DNA of 64,000 nucleotides from Listeria welshimeri serovar 6b str. SLCC5334 (GCF_000060285.1 NC_008555.1:496001-560000); one strand, 5' to 3'; shown: positions 14,204 to 23,657, counted from the stretch's first letter. Numbers and translations: made by a program. Notes: generated by a model from the letters alone, not told the origin.

Positions 14204-17191
14204 GTGGCAGAAGCAAAATTTGAAGCAGCTTTAATTAAAAAGCTTGAAACTGAAGGATGGACTTATCGGGAAGATTTATCCAATGTTAGTATTAATAAAC
14301 TTGAAGAGCATTGGCGTGATATCTTAAATGAAACTAACGCTCATAAACTCAATGGAGTACTATTGTCAGAAATTGAGTTTGGATTAATTCTTCAAGAACT
14401 ACAACGTATTAGAACACCATATGATGCTCAATTATTATTAGTGGGTGCAGGTGGAGTGGGATCCATTCCTATTACTCGTGATGATGGTTCAAGCTTGGAA
14501 GTTGAAATTTTTTATGAAGATGATGTAGCAGGCGGGCGCTCTCGATATGAAATTGTCAATCAAGTTAGATTTGATAACCTACCTGAAGGATTAACAACAA
14601 AACGTATAATTGATGTAGCTTTACTTATTAATGGAATTCCGGTAGTACATATTGAAGAAAAAGATGAGCATTTGCAAAATCAGTGGCGAGCTTTTGAACA
14701 ACTCAAAGGTTATCATGGTGACGGACTGTATAAAGGATTGTTTGCTTTTGTACAAGTTCAAGTTATCATGAGTCAACATTCGGCACATTATTTTGCTCGT
14801 CCAAATGCATTTGAACAATATAATAAAACTTTTGTGTTTGGCTGGCGGGACGAAAATAATAAAGATATTACGGATGCATTTGAATTTATTCATCAAGTAA
14901 TGAGTATCCCTGCTCTCCACCGCTTAGTTACAGTTAATATGATCCCGGATGCGTCAAATGATAACATAATGGTAATGCGCAGCTACCAAATTCAAGCAAC
15001 AAGGGAAATTTTACAACGCATGAAAGAAATGGAAGCAAGCGGACTTGTGCAAAAAGAGGGCGGGTATATATGGCATACAACTGGATCAGGCAAGACAGTT
15101 ACTTCCTTTAAGGTTGCACAACTTTTAGCATCTGCACCTAGAATTAAAAATGTACTATTTATTGTGGATCGTATTGACTTAATAGACCAAACACTTGAAA
15201 ATTTTAAAAGTTTCGCATATGCTCACTTTAAAAATCGCATTAAGAAGGTTAATGGAAGAGAGTTAAAGAGAGAATTAAAGAGAAAAGGCTCCTCGCAAAT
15301 TTTATTGATTTCAGTTCAAGGGTTGACAAAAGCTGTTAAAAAAGGTTTAGAAAATGACGACTGGAATGTCATTATTATGGATGAGGCGCACCGAAGCGCG
15401 AGTGGAGAATCTGTAAAGTTAATCAAAAAGGCACTCAAGAAGACAACTTGGTTTGGGTTCACGGGCACTCCGAACTTTTACAGTGATGAAATAAATGATG
15501 TCAAAACAACTCGAGAAATTTCAACGCATGATATATTTGGCAAACGACTACATACATATACCATTAAAGATGCTATTGGTGATGGAAATGTCTTAGGCTT
15601 TGATGTAACTTATTTCAAACCGCATTGGGTGGTTGAACATCCACAAGAAGACTTTTCTGAAAAAGACTATGAAAAAGAAGTATATCAAAGTGATATCTAC
15701 CGTCAAGAAGTCGTAAAAGATATCCTCGATAACTGGACGAAAACATCTGGAGGGGCATTAATTGCAGGTAAGCGTGAAGAGAATGCTTTCCAAGCGATGT
15801 TTGCAGTGTCAGGTAAACAAGCGGCTGTAAACTATTATAATATTTTCAAATCGAAAGGTTCTCATTTAAATGTAGCAATGACATTTTCACGTGATGAATC
15901 TAATGAACATGGCACAAAGGAACAAAATGAGGCGCTTAAAATTGCGATTAAAGACTATACTGAAAAATTCAATGTTCCAAGCATTTTAGACGCAAAGGAT
16001 CCAGCTCGAGCTTACATGTTGGATTTAACTAAGCGATTAGCACGTAAAAGACCATATAATCAAGGTAAAGAAGATGATAGATTAGATTTAGTAATTGTTT
16101 CAGATCAGCTTTTAACGGGCTTTGATTCAAAGTTCATCAACGTAATCTACATGGACAAAATGCTCAGAGAAGGAATGCTAATACAGGCGATTTCTAGAAC
16201 AAATCGAACTTTTGACCTTAACAGCAAACCACATGGGAAAGTACGTTTTTATCGCCAAGGTGATGAAATGCGCGAATTTGTTGAAAATGCGCTACGTATT
16301 TATACGAGAGGTGGCAATGATACTCTTCAAGAAGCAGAAGAAGAGACAAAAAATCAGCTACCTAAAGATTTAGAAAATGACGATATTCTTGCAAAGCCCC
16401 AGAGCCATCAAATCAACGAACTAGAAGAAGCTGTCTTAAGATTGAAAGAGCTTGCTGGCGACGATTTTAGTCAAGTTCCACGAGGTCAAAATGATCTAAA
16501 AGAATTTGTTAATCTTGCTTTAACTACTCAAACCAAGATCCAGCAATTAGTACAACAGGGTTACGAGTTAGGGAGCGAGATTGAGGAACTAAATGAACAA
16601 GGTGAAGCGACTGGAAAAATGGTTCGTTTGAACATTTCAAGTATTGATGAATTTGGTGCTTTACAAGCTCGTTTATATGATGCAAAGGAAAAATTACCTC
16701 CTGAAGAACGTCCTGACCTTACTGAAATAAAAATTGGAATTGAATTTTATCATCACGAGATAATTGACTATGATATGTTAGTTGAGTTTCTGAATACCTT
16801 TATGGACGAAAAAAATAAAAGTAATAAAGATGCTATCGAAAAACACATTGTACCAATGGATGAAGAAAGCCAACATGAAATCCATGGGATCGTGGATGAT
16901 ATTGAAGCAGGTAATATTACAGAACATTTTACAACCGATTCTCTTCAGGAAACACGTAAGAAATACCGCACGGAACATCGAGAGCTTAAAGTTCGCCGTT
17001 GGGCAGCTAACCAAAAAGTCAATGGTAATCGTATTGTGGAAGCTTTCGACTTATTCTTACCAGGGCATACGCTCATTGATAATCCAAAGCTAGCGGATAT
17101 TGTACGTGAGATTGAAGAAGAGGAAAATATCGGATTTTTTGAAGCCTCTGATTTTGAAGAAGAGCTAATGGCATTCTTCAATTCACTATAA
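14204..17191 (+). CDS. hsdR: Type I restriction enzyme, R subunit
   Basis: Motor and nuclease subunit of a type I restriction-modification complex. It translocates unmethylated DNA with ATP and cuts at a distance. An N-terminal PD-(D/E)xK nuclease is visible as DVALLINGIPVVHIEEKDE (near residue 145). The helicase follows with Walker A WHTTGSGKT near 290, DEAH near 393 and FTGTP shortly after, then the motif VI-like QAISRTNR. I prefer GTG at 14204 because AAAGGA lies nine bases upstream and the family begins with (M)AEAKFE; the ATG at 14129 has no ribosome site. It is followed by hsdM after 47 bases. About 995 residues, typical length. Confidence 0.93.
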   Translation: MAEAKFEAALIKKLETEGWTYREDLSNVSINKLEEHWRDILNETNAHKLNGVLLSEIEFGLILQELQRIRTPYDAQLLLVGAGGVGSIPITRDDGSSLEVEIFYEDDVAGGRSRYEIVNQVRFDNLPEGLTTKRIIDVALLINGIPVVHIEEKDEHLQNQWRAFEQLKGYHGDGLYKGLFAFVQVQVIMSQHSAHYFARPNAFEQYNKTFVFGWRDENNKDITDAFEFIHQVMSIPALHRLVTVNMIPDASNDNIMVMRSYQIQATREILQRMKEMEASGLVQKEGGYIWHTTGSGKTVTSFKVAQLLASAPRIKNVLFIVDRIDLIDQTLENFKSFAYAHFKNRIKKVNGRELKRELKRKGSSQILLISVQGLTKAVKKGLENDDWNVIIMDEAHRSASGESVKLIKKALKKTTWFGFTGTPNFYSDEINDVKTTREISTHDIFGKRLHTYTIKDAIGDGNVLGFDVTYFKPHWVVEHPQEDFSEKDYEKEVYQSDIYRQEVVKDILDNWTKTSGGALIAGKREENAFQAMFAVSGKQAAVNYYNIFKSKGSHLNVAMTFSRDESNEHGTKEQNEALKIAIKDYTEKFNVPSILDAKDPARAYMLDLTKRLARKRPYNQGKEDDRLDLVIVSDQLLTGFDSKFINVIYMDKMLREGMLIQAISRTNRTFDLNSKPHGKVRFYRQGDEMREFVENALRIYTRGGNDTLQEAEEETKNQLPKDLENDDILAKPQSHQINELEEAVLRLKELAGDDFSQVPRGQNDLKEFVNLALTTQTKIQQLVQQGYELGSEIEELNEQGEATGKMVRLNISSIDEFGALQARLYDAKEKLPPEERPDLTEIKIGIEFYHHEIIDYDMLVEFLNTFMDEKNKSNKDAIEKHIVPMDEESQHEIHGIVDDIEAGNITEHFTTDSLQETRKKYRTEHRELKVRRWAANQKVNGNRIVEAFDLFLPGHTLIDNPKLADIVREIEEEENIGFFEASDFEEELMAFFNSL

Positions 17192-17238
17192 GCAAATATG
17201 AGTTTTATTTATAATAAGAGAAAGAAGGAAAAAACATA

Positions 17239-18828
17239 ATGGCATTATCAACTGAACAAAAAGCAAAAATGTGGGCAATGCTCAATCAAACACGCGGCCA
17301 AATTGGTTTAACTGCATATAAAGACTATATCTTCGGAATTTTGTTTTATAAATATTTATCTGAAAAAGCAACACATTGGCTAAATGGCGTATTACGTGGG
17401 GAAAAATGGGAGAGTGTTTATTCTCAAGATTCCGTAAAGGCCTTAAATTATATGAAAAAGAATCTTGGATATGCGATTCAACCAAATGAATTCTTTGTAG
17501 ACTGGAAAAAAGCAATTGATACAGACCGTTTCAATATTGGAATGATGACAGATACATTTACGCATTTTAATCAACAAGTTGCATTTGAAGCGAAAAATGA
17601 TTTTGAAGGAATTTTTGATGGCATGCGCTTTGATAGTGCGGATTTAGGTGCTAATGCGCAAGCTAGGGCTAGTGTCATGATTTCTATGATTGAATTACTA
17701 TCCTCTCCTGAATTTGATTTATCTGGTAGTAATGATACTGTTTCAGATATTTATGAGTATCTAGTTGCACAATTTGCTACTGTCCTAGCATCTGATATGG
17801 GACAATACTATACACCAAAAGAAATATCTAATGTAATGGCTCGAATTTTAACTTTTGGCCGAGAAGATATGGAAAAATTTTCTATTTTTGATCCTACTGT
17901 TGGTTCTGGTTCACTATTACTTACAACCGCAAGTTATATGAAGAACTCAGGTAGACGCGGGGTAATTAAGTATTATGGTCAAGAAAAAGATGCAACACCT
18001 TACCGCTTATCAAGAATGAATTTGATGATGCATGGTATTGAATATAATGATATTAATATTAATCATGCGGATACACTTGAAAGTGACTGGCCAGATGGGG
18101 TAGTGGATGGAAAAGATACTCCTCGAATGTTTGATGTGGTAATGGCGAATCCTCCTTATTCAGCACATTGGAATAATAAAGATCGTGAAGATGATCCAAG
18201 ATGGCGGGAATATGGTGTTTCGCCTAAGACAAAAGCTGATTATGCCTTTTTATTACACTGTTTGTATCACTTAGAAGATAATGGACGCATGGCGATAATT
18301 TTACCACATGGTGTATTATTCCGCGGAGCTTCTGAGGGGCGTATCCGAAAAGCTTTAATTGATAAGCACCAGATTGAGGCGATAATTGGTTTTCCTGAAA
18401 AATTATTCTTAAATGCCGCTATCCCAGTTTGTGTTGTTATTTTAAGAAAAAATCGTATTGAGTCGGATGTTCTATTTATTGATGCGAGTAAAGAATTTGA
18501 GAAAACGAAAAAGCAAAACAGTTTACGTTCTGAAGATGTAGACAAAATTGTTGATACAGTAATTAATCGTAAAGAGATAAATAAATATTCTCATGTAGCA
18601 ACTTTGGATGAAATAAAAGAAAATGATTATAATTTAAATATTCCTCGATATGTGGATACTTTTGAAGAAGAAGAAACTATTGATTTGGTTGCACTTGGTA
18701 ATGAAATGGTTGCATTAAATGCTGATATAAAAAAAGCTGAAACTGATTTTCTTGGTTTATTAGATGAGTTAGCTGTTACTACGGATACAAAGGATATAAT
18801 TGAAGCTACTAAGGCGGTATTTCGATGA
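17239..18828 (+). CDS. hsdM: Type I restriction-modification methyltransferase, M subunit
   Basis: N6-adenine methyltransferase of 529 residues. The helical HsdM N-terminal domain covers roughly residues 10-150. The SAM-binding motif I is FDPTVGSGSL (near 216) and the catalytic motif IV is NPPY (near 304). The C-terminal helices that clasp HsdS follow. It has an AAGAAGG ribosome site and overlaps hsdS by four bases (ATGA), so the two are translationally coupled. With the M2S1 assembly it protects host DNA; which adenine is methylated depends on the hsdS version currently expressed, which the locus seems able to switch. Confidence 0.95.
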   Translation: MALSTEQKAKMWAMLNQTRGQIGLTAYKDYIFGILFYKYLSEKATHWLNGVLRGEKWESVYSQDSVKALNYMKKNLGYAIQPNEFFVDWKKAIDTDRFNIGMMTDTFTHFNQQVAFEAKNDFEGIFDGMRFDSADLGANAQARASVMISMIELLSSPEFDLSGSNDTVSDIYEYLVAQFATVLASDMGQYYTPKEISNVMARILTFGREDMEKFSIFDPTVGSGSLLLTTASYMKNSGRRGVIKYYGQEKDATPYRLSRMNLMMHGIEYNDININHADTLESDWPDGVVDGKDTPRMFDVVMANPPYSAHWNNKDREDDPRWREYGVSPKTKADYAFLLHCLYHLEDNGRMAIILPHGVLFRGASEGRIRKALIDKHQIEAIIGFPEKLFLNAAIPVCVVILRKNRIESDVLFIDASKEFEKTKKQNSLRSEDVDKIVDTVINRKEINKYSHVATLDEIKENDYNLNIPRYVDTFEEEETIDLVALGNEMVALNADIKKAETDFLGLLDELAVTTDTKDIIEATKAVFR

Positions 18829-20033
18829 AAAATTTAGAAAAAAGAGTGCCAATAATCCGGTTTAAAGGCTTTTCTGAAGCTTGGGAACAGCGTAAGGTTT
18901 TAGATTATGCAATACACACTTATGGTGGAGGAACTCCTAAAACTAATGTGCCTGAATATTGGAGCGGAGAAATCCCTTGGATACAAAGTAGTGATTTGTC
19001 AATAAGTAATTTATTTAATATAATCCCTAAAAAACATATTACAGAATTAGCCATAAAAAGTTCAGCGACTAAATTTATTCCAGCTAATTCAATTGCAATT
19101 GTTTCACGAGTAGGCGTAGGAAAACTAGTATTTATGCCCTTTGAATACACAACTAGTCAGGATTTCTTGTCTCTTTCTAACTTACAAGTAGATTCTAATT
19201 TTGGAGTTTATTCTATATATATGATGCTTCAAAGAGAATTAAACAATATTCAAGGAACTTCAATTAAAGGAATCACTAAATCAGACTTGTTAGAGAAAAA
19301 AATTAACAAACCATCAAGTAGAGAAGAACAACAAAAAATAGGCTCTTTCTTCAAACAACTCGATAATACTATCGCTCTTCATCAACGTAAGTTAGAGGCT
19401 TTAAAGCTGATGAAGAAAGGGTTATTACAGCAAATGTTTCCCAAAAGCGAAGCGGATATCCCCAAGATACGGTTTGCTGATTTTGATGGTAAATGGGAAC
19501 AGCGTAAGTTGGGAGATGTTTTTAATGAAAGATCAGAACGAAGTGCGGACGGAGAGCTAATTTCTGTAACTATTAATTCAGGAGTAATTAAAGCTTCTAA
19601 ATTAGAGAAAAAAGACAACTCTAGTTTTGATAAATCTAATTATAAAGTTGTAAAAAAAGGTGATATAGCATATAACTCTATGCGTATGTGGCAAGGGGCG
19701 AGCGGGTATTCATCTTATAACGGAATACTCAGCCCAGCTTATACTGTAATTTATCCAATAAAAAATATTAATGCAATGTTTATAGCTTATATATTTAAAA
19801 AAAATGATATGATTCAAACTTTTCAGCGTAACTCACAAGGATTAACTTCAGATACATGGAATTTAAAATTCCCATCTTTATCTAAAATTAAGATTAAAAT
19901 ACCAACGAATGAAGAGCAAATAAAAATTACTAACTTATTACGAAAATTAGAATACACTTCTACATTTCATCAAAACAAAATAGAACGACTAAAAAAGTTA
20001 AAAAAAGCTTATTTGCAAACTATGTTCATTTAA
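18825..20033 (+). CDS. hsdS: Type I specificity subunit, expressed copy
   Basis: A 402-residue DNA-recognition subunit with two target-recognition domains. The layout is a conserved start (WEQRK, residues about 23-27), TRD1 to about 165, a central helix region (EEQQKIGSFFKQLDNTIALH), a second WEQRK near residue 225, TRD2, and a closing helix ending KKAYLQTMF. Three conserved blocks occur again in inverted orientation in the gene at 21.1-22.3 kb. The block at 19326-19438 matches 21661-21773 with about seven differences. Recombination there would exchange a TRD and change the methylated site. This copy has the start codon and coupling to hsdM, so it is the active one. Confidence 0.93.
   Translation: MKNLEKRVPIIRFKGFSEAWEQRKVLDYAIHTYGGGTPKTNVPEYWSGEIPWIQSSDLSISNLFNIIPKKHITELAIKSSATKFIPANSIAIVSRVGVGKLVFMPFEYTTSQDFLSLSNLQVDSNFGVYSIYMMLQRELNNIQGTSIKGITKSDLLEKKINKPSSREEQQKIGSFFKQLDNTIALHQRKLEALKLMKKGLLQQMFPKSEADIPKIRFADFDGKWEQRKLGDVFNERSERSADGELISVTINSGVIKASKLEKKDNSSFDKSNYKVVKKGDIAYNSMRMWQGASGYSSYNGILSPAYTVIYPIKNINAMFIAYIFKKNDMIQTFQRNSQGLTSDTWNLKFPSLSKIKIKIPTNEEQIKITNLLRKLEYTSTFHQNKIERLKKLKKAYLQTMFI
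18878..18896 (+). repeat. Inverted repeat A, hsdS copy
   Basis: The 19-base sequence AGCTTGGGAACAGCGTAAG at the start of TRD1 is identical, in the opposite orientation, to 22206-22224 in the silent hsdS. Confidence 0.85.
19326..19438 (+). repeat. Inverted repeat B, hsdS copy
   Basis: This 113-base block encodes the central conserved helices. It matches the reverse complement of 21661-21773 with about seven mismatches, including two runs of 40 or more identical bases. Confidence 0.9.
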
Positions 20034-20057
20034 TTAAAACATTTACACTTAAACTAA

Positions 20058-20110
20058 CTCCTAAGATAATAATAAAAGGTGATCAACTCATCTATTTATT
20101 ATCTTAGGAG
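20058..20110 (+). promoter_or_regulatory. Hairpin burying the recombinase ribosome site
   Basis: CTCCTAAGATAATAA (20058-20072) pairs perfectly with TTATTATCTTAGGAG (20096-20110). The right arm contains most of the AGGAGG Shine-Dalgarno of the recombinase gene and is followed by T6 and then the ATG. The structure could terminate hsdS transcripts, hide the ribosome site, or do both. Confidence 0.75.
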
Positions 20111-20117
20111 GTTTTTT

Positions 20118-21047
20118 ATGAAAGCGAAAAAGAGAAAAGAACAAACATTTCATGAGTATTTTAAAGAATGGGTAAATCTTTATAAAGTTGGAGCAATACG
20201 TTCAATTACCTTACAGAAATACTATGTAACAGAACAAAAAATCCAAGAACTGGCGCCAGATTTAAGAATTAAGGATCTTGATCGTTATACTTATCAGCAA
20301 CTGCTAAATAATTATGCACTTACTCATGAGAAACAAACAACTATGGATTTTCATCATCATTTGAAAGGCGCTATTTTAGATGCTGTAGACGAGGGTGTTC
20401 TCAGCCAAAACCCCACAAGGAAAATTGTGATTAAAGGGAAAACGCCTCGATTAAAAAAAGCAAAATTTTTAAATCAATTTGAAGTTCAAGCATTATTAAA
20501 AGAATTAAATTTAAAAGAAGATATAAATTGGGATTGGTTTATTCTATTAATCATTAAAACTGGGCTTCGATTTTCAGAAGCATTAGCTCTAACCCCTTCA
20601 GACTTCGATTTTTCCAAGCAAAAAATTATTATTAACAAAACCTGGGATTACAAAATGGTTACTGGTTCTTTTCAGCCGACAAAAAACGAATCTTCCAATA
20701 GAAAAATTCAAATTGATTGGCAATTAGCAATGCAATTTTCCCAGTTAATTAAAATGAAAGATCCAGATAAACCAATTTTTGTTAAAAGTAGAGTATTTAA
20801 TTCTACTATCAATAATCGTTTAAAAGTGTTGTGTGAAAACGCCAATATACCAACTATCACTGTCCATAGTTTACGACATACCCATGCTTCTTTACTTTTA
20901 TTTGCCGGAGTTTCGATTGCAAGCGTTGCGAATAGATTAGGGCATTCAAGTATGACTACTACTCAGGAAACATACCTTCATGTTATTCAGGAATTGGAGA
21001 ATCAAGATAATGATAAAATTATACGTCATTTATCAATGTTAATGTGA
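20118..21047 (+). CDS. Tyrosine site-specific recombinase, probable hsdS invertase
   Basis: A 309-residue phage-integrase-type recombinase with a SAM-like core-binding domain (about residues 15-105) and a catalytic domain. The catalytic set is Arg in TGLRFSEAL, a Lys in PTKNESSNRK, HSLRH (His and Arg), His in LGHSS and the nucleophile Tyr in TYLHV. It sits between two oppositely oriented hsdS genes, the arrangement known for phase-variable type I systems such as the pneumococcal ivr locus. I therefore infer that it catalyses inversion at the hsdS repeats, although such inversions also occur by general recombination. The start is ATG 20118 with AGGAGG; the frame is open upstream without support. 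Confidence 0.9.
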   Translation: MKAKKRKEQTFHEYFKEWVNLYKVGAIRSITLQKYYVTEQKIQELAPDLRIKDLDRYTYQQLLNNYALTHEKQTTMDFHHHLKGAILDAVDEGVLSQNPTRKIVIKGKTPRLKKAKFLNQFEVQALLKELNLKEDINWDWFILLIIKTGLRFSEALALTPSDFDFSKQKIIINKTWDYKMVTGSFQPTKNESSNRKIQIDWQLAMQFSQLIKMKDPDKPIFVKSRVFNSTINNRLKVLCENANIPTITVHSLRHTHASLLLFAGVSIASVANRLGHSSMTTTQETYLHVIQELENQDNDKIIRHLSMLM

Positions 21048-21051
21048 TAAG

Positions 21052-21086
21052 AAATCCCCCATCTATTAAAACCAGATGGGGGATTT
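21052..21086. terminator. Bidirectional terminator between recombinase and silent hsdS
   Basis: The 13-pair stem AAATCCCCCATCT/AGATGGGGGATTT lies between convergent genes. Confidence 0.82.
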
Positions 21087-21089
21087 GAA

Positions 21090-22268
21090 CTATATGAGCA
21101 TATTTTGTAAATAGGTCTTTTTTAGAGAAGAGAGTTTATTTATTTTGTTTTTATGAAGAGTAATAACATTCTCCAATCTTTGTAAGAAAGTTCCTATTTT
21201 TTTTTGTTCTTCATAACAAGGAAACTTAACTATCAATTTCATCATAACATCTGAATTTAATTTAGCTCTCCCTCCGCCTACTAAAAATGGTTCGAACCTT
21301 ATAATCTTAATAGCATTCATTAAAAATTTATTGTCATGTTTATTTTCTTTTGCCTGTAATACATGAGCATGATTATTCACCCAAATTTTACCATTTACGT
21401 GCTGCACAGGATAATTTTTCACGTTATTTGCCCCATCTTCAGCTACTAAAATAAATTCTCCATCATGTGTAAATCCTTCTACATAATCTTGAATACCATT
21501 CGCACCGTAATATGGTGTAGTACCGGAGATCCTAGCTGATGCAGTTATAGGAACCCTCAAATTATCATATCTATTTGCAATTTCATTTAACTTACGCTGC
21601 TCCCATTCTTCGTCAAAATTAATAAAACGTAACCTAGGAGCTTTTTCCTCATTATTAGCGAACATTTGCTGTAATAACCCTTTCTTCATCAGCTTTAAAG
21701 CATCTAGCTTACGTTGATGAAGAGCGATAGTATTATCGAGTTGTTTGAAAAAGTCACCTATTTTTTGTTGTTCATTAAAAATTGGATAAGATAATTTGAC
21801 TTGCTTTAAATCTGTATTGTATAAATGAACAACTGATTTTCCTTGAGCACGTTTTATTATTTCCTTTTGTTGTTCACCATTTGAAATAGTCAATGCTAAA
21901 AAAATTGAATTAAGTTCTCTTTTAGGTTGAATAATATTCAAATCTCCACCTAAAATAAATCCCTCCGCTCCTATTACCGATGCTCTTGAAATATCTTTCG
22001 CTGTTTCACCTGATGATGGTACTACTACCTCATTCCCTTTGCTGACAACTGATTTATCTTTCATTTTTGTAAAAGTATTAACCTCAGTAATGATTGTTTC
22101 ATATTTTGTATATAGACGTCCGTAAAGAACTAAAGGTATACCTTTTTCTACTAAGTCATTTTTTGTATAGCCAATTCCTTTTGAAAAAGCAGCTAATTCC
22201 TCTAGCTTACGCTGTTCCCAAGCTAGAAATGATAAGTTGAAGTTAAAAGATAAAGCGAAAAAACACAT
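21090..22268 (-). CDS. hsdS: Type I specificity subunit, inverted probable silent copy
   Basis: A second specificity gene of about 392 residues in opposite orientation. It has two TRDs of different sequence from the expressed hsdS but the same conserved blocks: AWEQRK at the start, EQQKIGDFFKQLDNTIALH in the middle, EEWEQRK, and LKKTYLQNM at the end. Homology begins only at about base 22224. The 15 codons before it have no ribosome site and do not match the normal hsdS N-terminus. A terminator lies immediately upstream at 22266-22298. It is therefore probably an unexpressed store of TRDs that becomes active after inversion. The frame is intact, so it is under selection. Confidence 0.88.
   Translation of the reverse strand: MCFFALSFNFNLSFLAWEQRKLEELAAFSKGIGYTKNDLVEKGIPLVLYGRLYTKYETIITEVNTFTKMKDKSVVSKGNEVVVPSSGETAKDISRASVIGAEGFILGGDLNIIQPKRELNSIFLALTISNGEQQKEIIKRAQGKSVVHLYNTDLKQVKLSYPIFNEQQKIGDFFKQLDNTIALHQRKLDALKLMKKGLLQQMFANNEEKAPRLRFINFDEEWEQRKLNEIANRYDNLRVPITASARISGTTPYYGANGIQDYVEGFTHDGEFILVAEDGANNVKNYPVQHVNGKIWVNNHAHVLQAKENKHDNKFLMNAIKIIRFEPFLVGGGRAKLNSDVMMKLIVKFPCYEEQKKIGTFLQRLENVITLHKNKINKLSSLKKTYLQNMLI
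21661..21773 (-). repeat. Inverted repeat B, silent hsdS copy
   Basis: Reverse-complement partner of 19326-19438, with about 7 mismatches in 113 bases. Confidence 0.9.
22206..22224 (-). repeat. Inverted repeat A, silent hsdS copy
   Basis: Exact inverted partner of 18878-18896, marking the 5' limit of hsdS homology in the silent gene. Confidence 0.85.
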
Positions 22269-22298
22269 AAAAAAGAGGCAACAAAAAGTGCCCCTTTA
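22266..22298 (-). terminator. Terminator after the GH4 gene
   Basis: On the minus strand AAAGGGGCA pairs with TGCCTCTTT (one mismatch), followed by T6. It stops GH4 transcripts from entering the silent hsdS. Confidence 0.75.
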
Positions 22299-22340
22299 AA
22301 AAAACTATATTACTTAAAAATATCTGTATTTACACTTTAC

Positions 22341-23657
22341 TTATTTAAAGAAATTCGGTAAATACTCTTTATGCGCTTCTAATAATTCATCTAACATTTC
22401 GCGGGCTACAGATTCGCTTGGAGTTAGTGGGTTGATTGTCATTGCAAGGAGTGCTTTGTCGTAATCCCCAGTAACTGCTGCTTCGGCTGTTAGGCGTTCG
22501 AAAGTTTTGATTTCTTGGATGATGCCGTTGATAGCGATTGGAAGGCGTCCGCTTGCTAGTGGAATTGGGCCTTGGCGAGTGATAACACAGTTTGTTTCTA
22601 CTGCGGAATCAGGATCGATATCAAGGATGGCACCATTGTTGCGCGTATTAACGATTTGAATGTCGCGTTTGTCGTTGTAGATAGAGTTAATTAAGTTACA
22701 TGCTGCTTCGCTATAATAAGCGCCGCCACGTTGTTCTAATTGTTTTGGTTTTTCAGCAAGTTCTTCTTGTTTGTAAAGCTCGAAAAGTTCTGCTTCTACT
22801 TTTTTAACAACTTCTGCACGAGTACCATGTTCTGCGTATGCGCGAGCTTGGTCTTCCAGTTGTTGTTTTGTTTGCCAGTAGTAGCGCAAGTAGTCGATTG
22901 GAATCATGTTTAATGTACGTAAGAAAGTTTTGTCCCAACCAGTTGCGTTAATGTTTTTCAAGCTTGAGCCAGCTTCATCTTCTGTCATTTTGAAAACAAC
23001 ATCTTTTGTTACGTCTTTGCCATTGTGGTATACGGTTTTCGCGAATACCATGTGGTTTAAACCAACAAATTCTACGTAAATTTCAGATACATCTACGCCA
23101 AGATTTTCAGCGATATTACGTTCAATACCAATAGGGCCGTTGCATAAACCGACAACTTTCTTTTGATTACTATAACGAAGAACTGCTTCTGTTACCATTC
23201 CAGCTGGGTTAGCAAAGTTGATTAACCAAGCATCTGGGCAAAGGCGTTCCATATCTTTACAAATATCTAAAATAACTGGGATTGTACGAAGACCTTTGAA
23301 CATGCCGCCTGGTCCGTTTGTTTCTTGACCAACTACGCCGTATGAATTTGGAATTCGTTCGTCTTTTACACGTGCATCTAGTAAACCAACACGTAATTGT
23401 GTTGTTACGAAATCTGCGTCTTTTAGAGCTTCTTCACGGTCGAGTGTTAAATGTACTTCCATGTTAACGCCCGCTTTTTTTACCATACGTTTTGCTAAAT
23501 TACCAACGATTTCTAATTTTTCACGGCCAGCTTCTACGTCTACTAACCATAGTTCACGAACTGGTAATTCGTCTTGACGTTTAATAAATCCTTCAATTAG
23601 TTCGGGTGTATAACTTGATCCGCCACCAATAGTTGCGATTTTAATACCTTTAGTCAT
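22341..23657 (-). CDS. GH4 6-phospho-beta-glucosidase
   Basis: A 438-residue family 4 glycosidase that hydrolyses phosphorylated beta-glucosides after PTS uptake, using NAD and a divalent metal through a redox elimination mechanism. The NAD loop is IATIGGGSSYTPE at the N-terminus. Metal ligands are the Cys in GLCNGPIG and the His in GLNH. NFANPAGM and TNGPGGMFKGLRT are family segments. It resembles the second GH4 gene at 39 kb (440 residues) along its whole length. The divergent RpiR regulator next to it probably controls it. Substrate could be cellobiose or aryl-glucoside 6-phosphate. Confidence 0.92.
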   Translation of the reverse strand: MTKGIKIATIGGGSSYTPELIEGFIKRQDELPVRELWLVDVEAGREKLEIVGNLAKRMVKKAGVNMEVHLTLDREEALKDADFVTTQLRVGLLDARVKDERIPNSYGVVGQETNGPGGMFKGLRTIPVILDICKDMERLCPDAWLINFANPAGMVTEAVLRYSNQKKVVGLCNGPIGIERNIAENLGVDVSEIYVEFVGLNHMVFAKTVYHNGKDVTKDVVFKMTEDEAGSSLKNINATGWDKTFLRTLNMIPIDYLRYYWQTKQQLEDQARAYAEHGTRAEVVKKVEAELFELYKQEELAEKPKQLEQRGGAYYSEAACNLINSIYNDKRDIQIVNTRNNGAILDIDPDSAVETNCVITRQGPIPLASGRLPIAINGIIQEIKTFERLTAEAAVTGDYDKALLAMTINPLTPSESVAREMLDELLEAHKEYLPNFFK

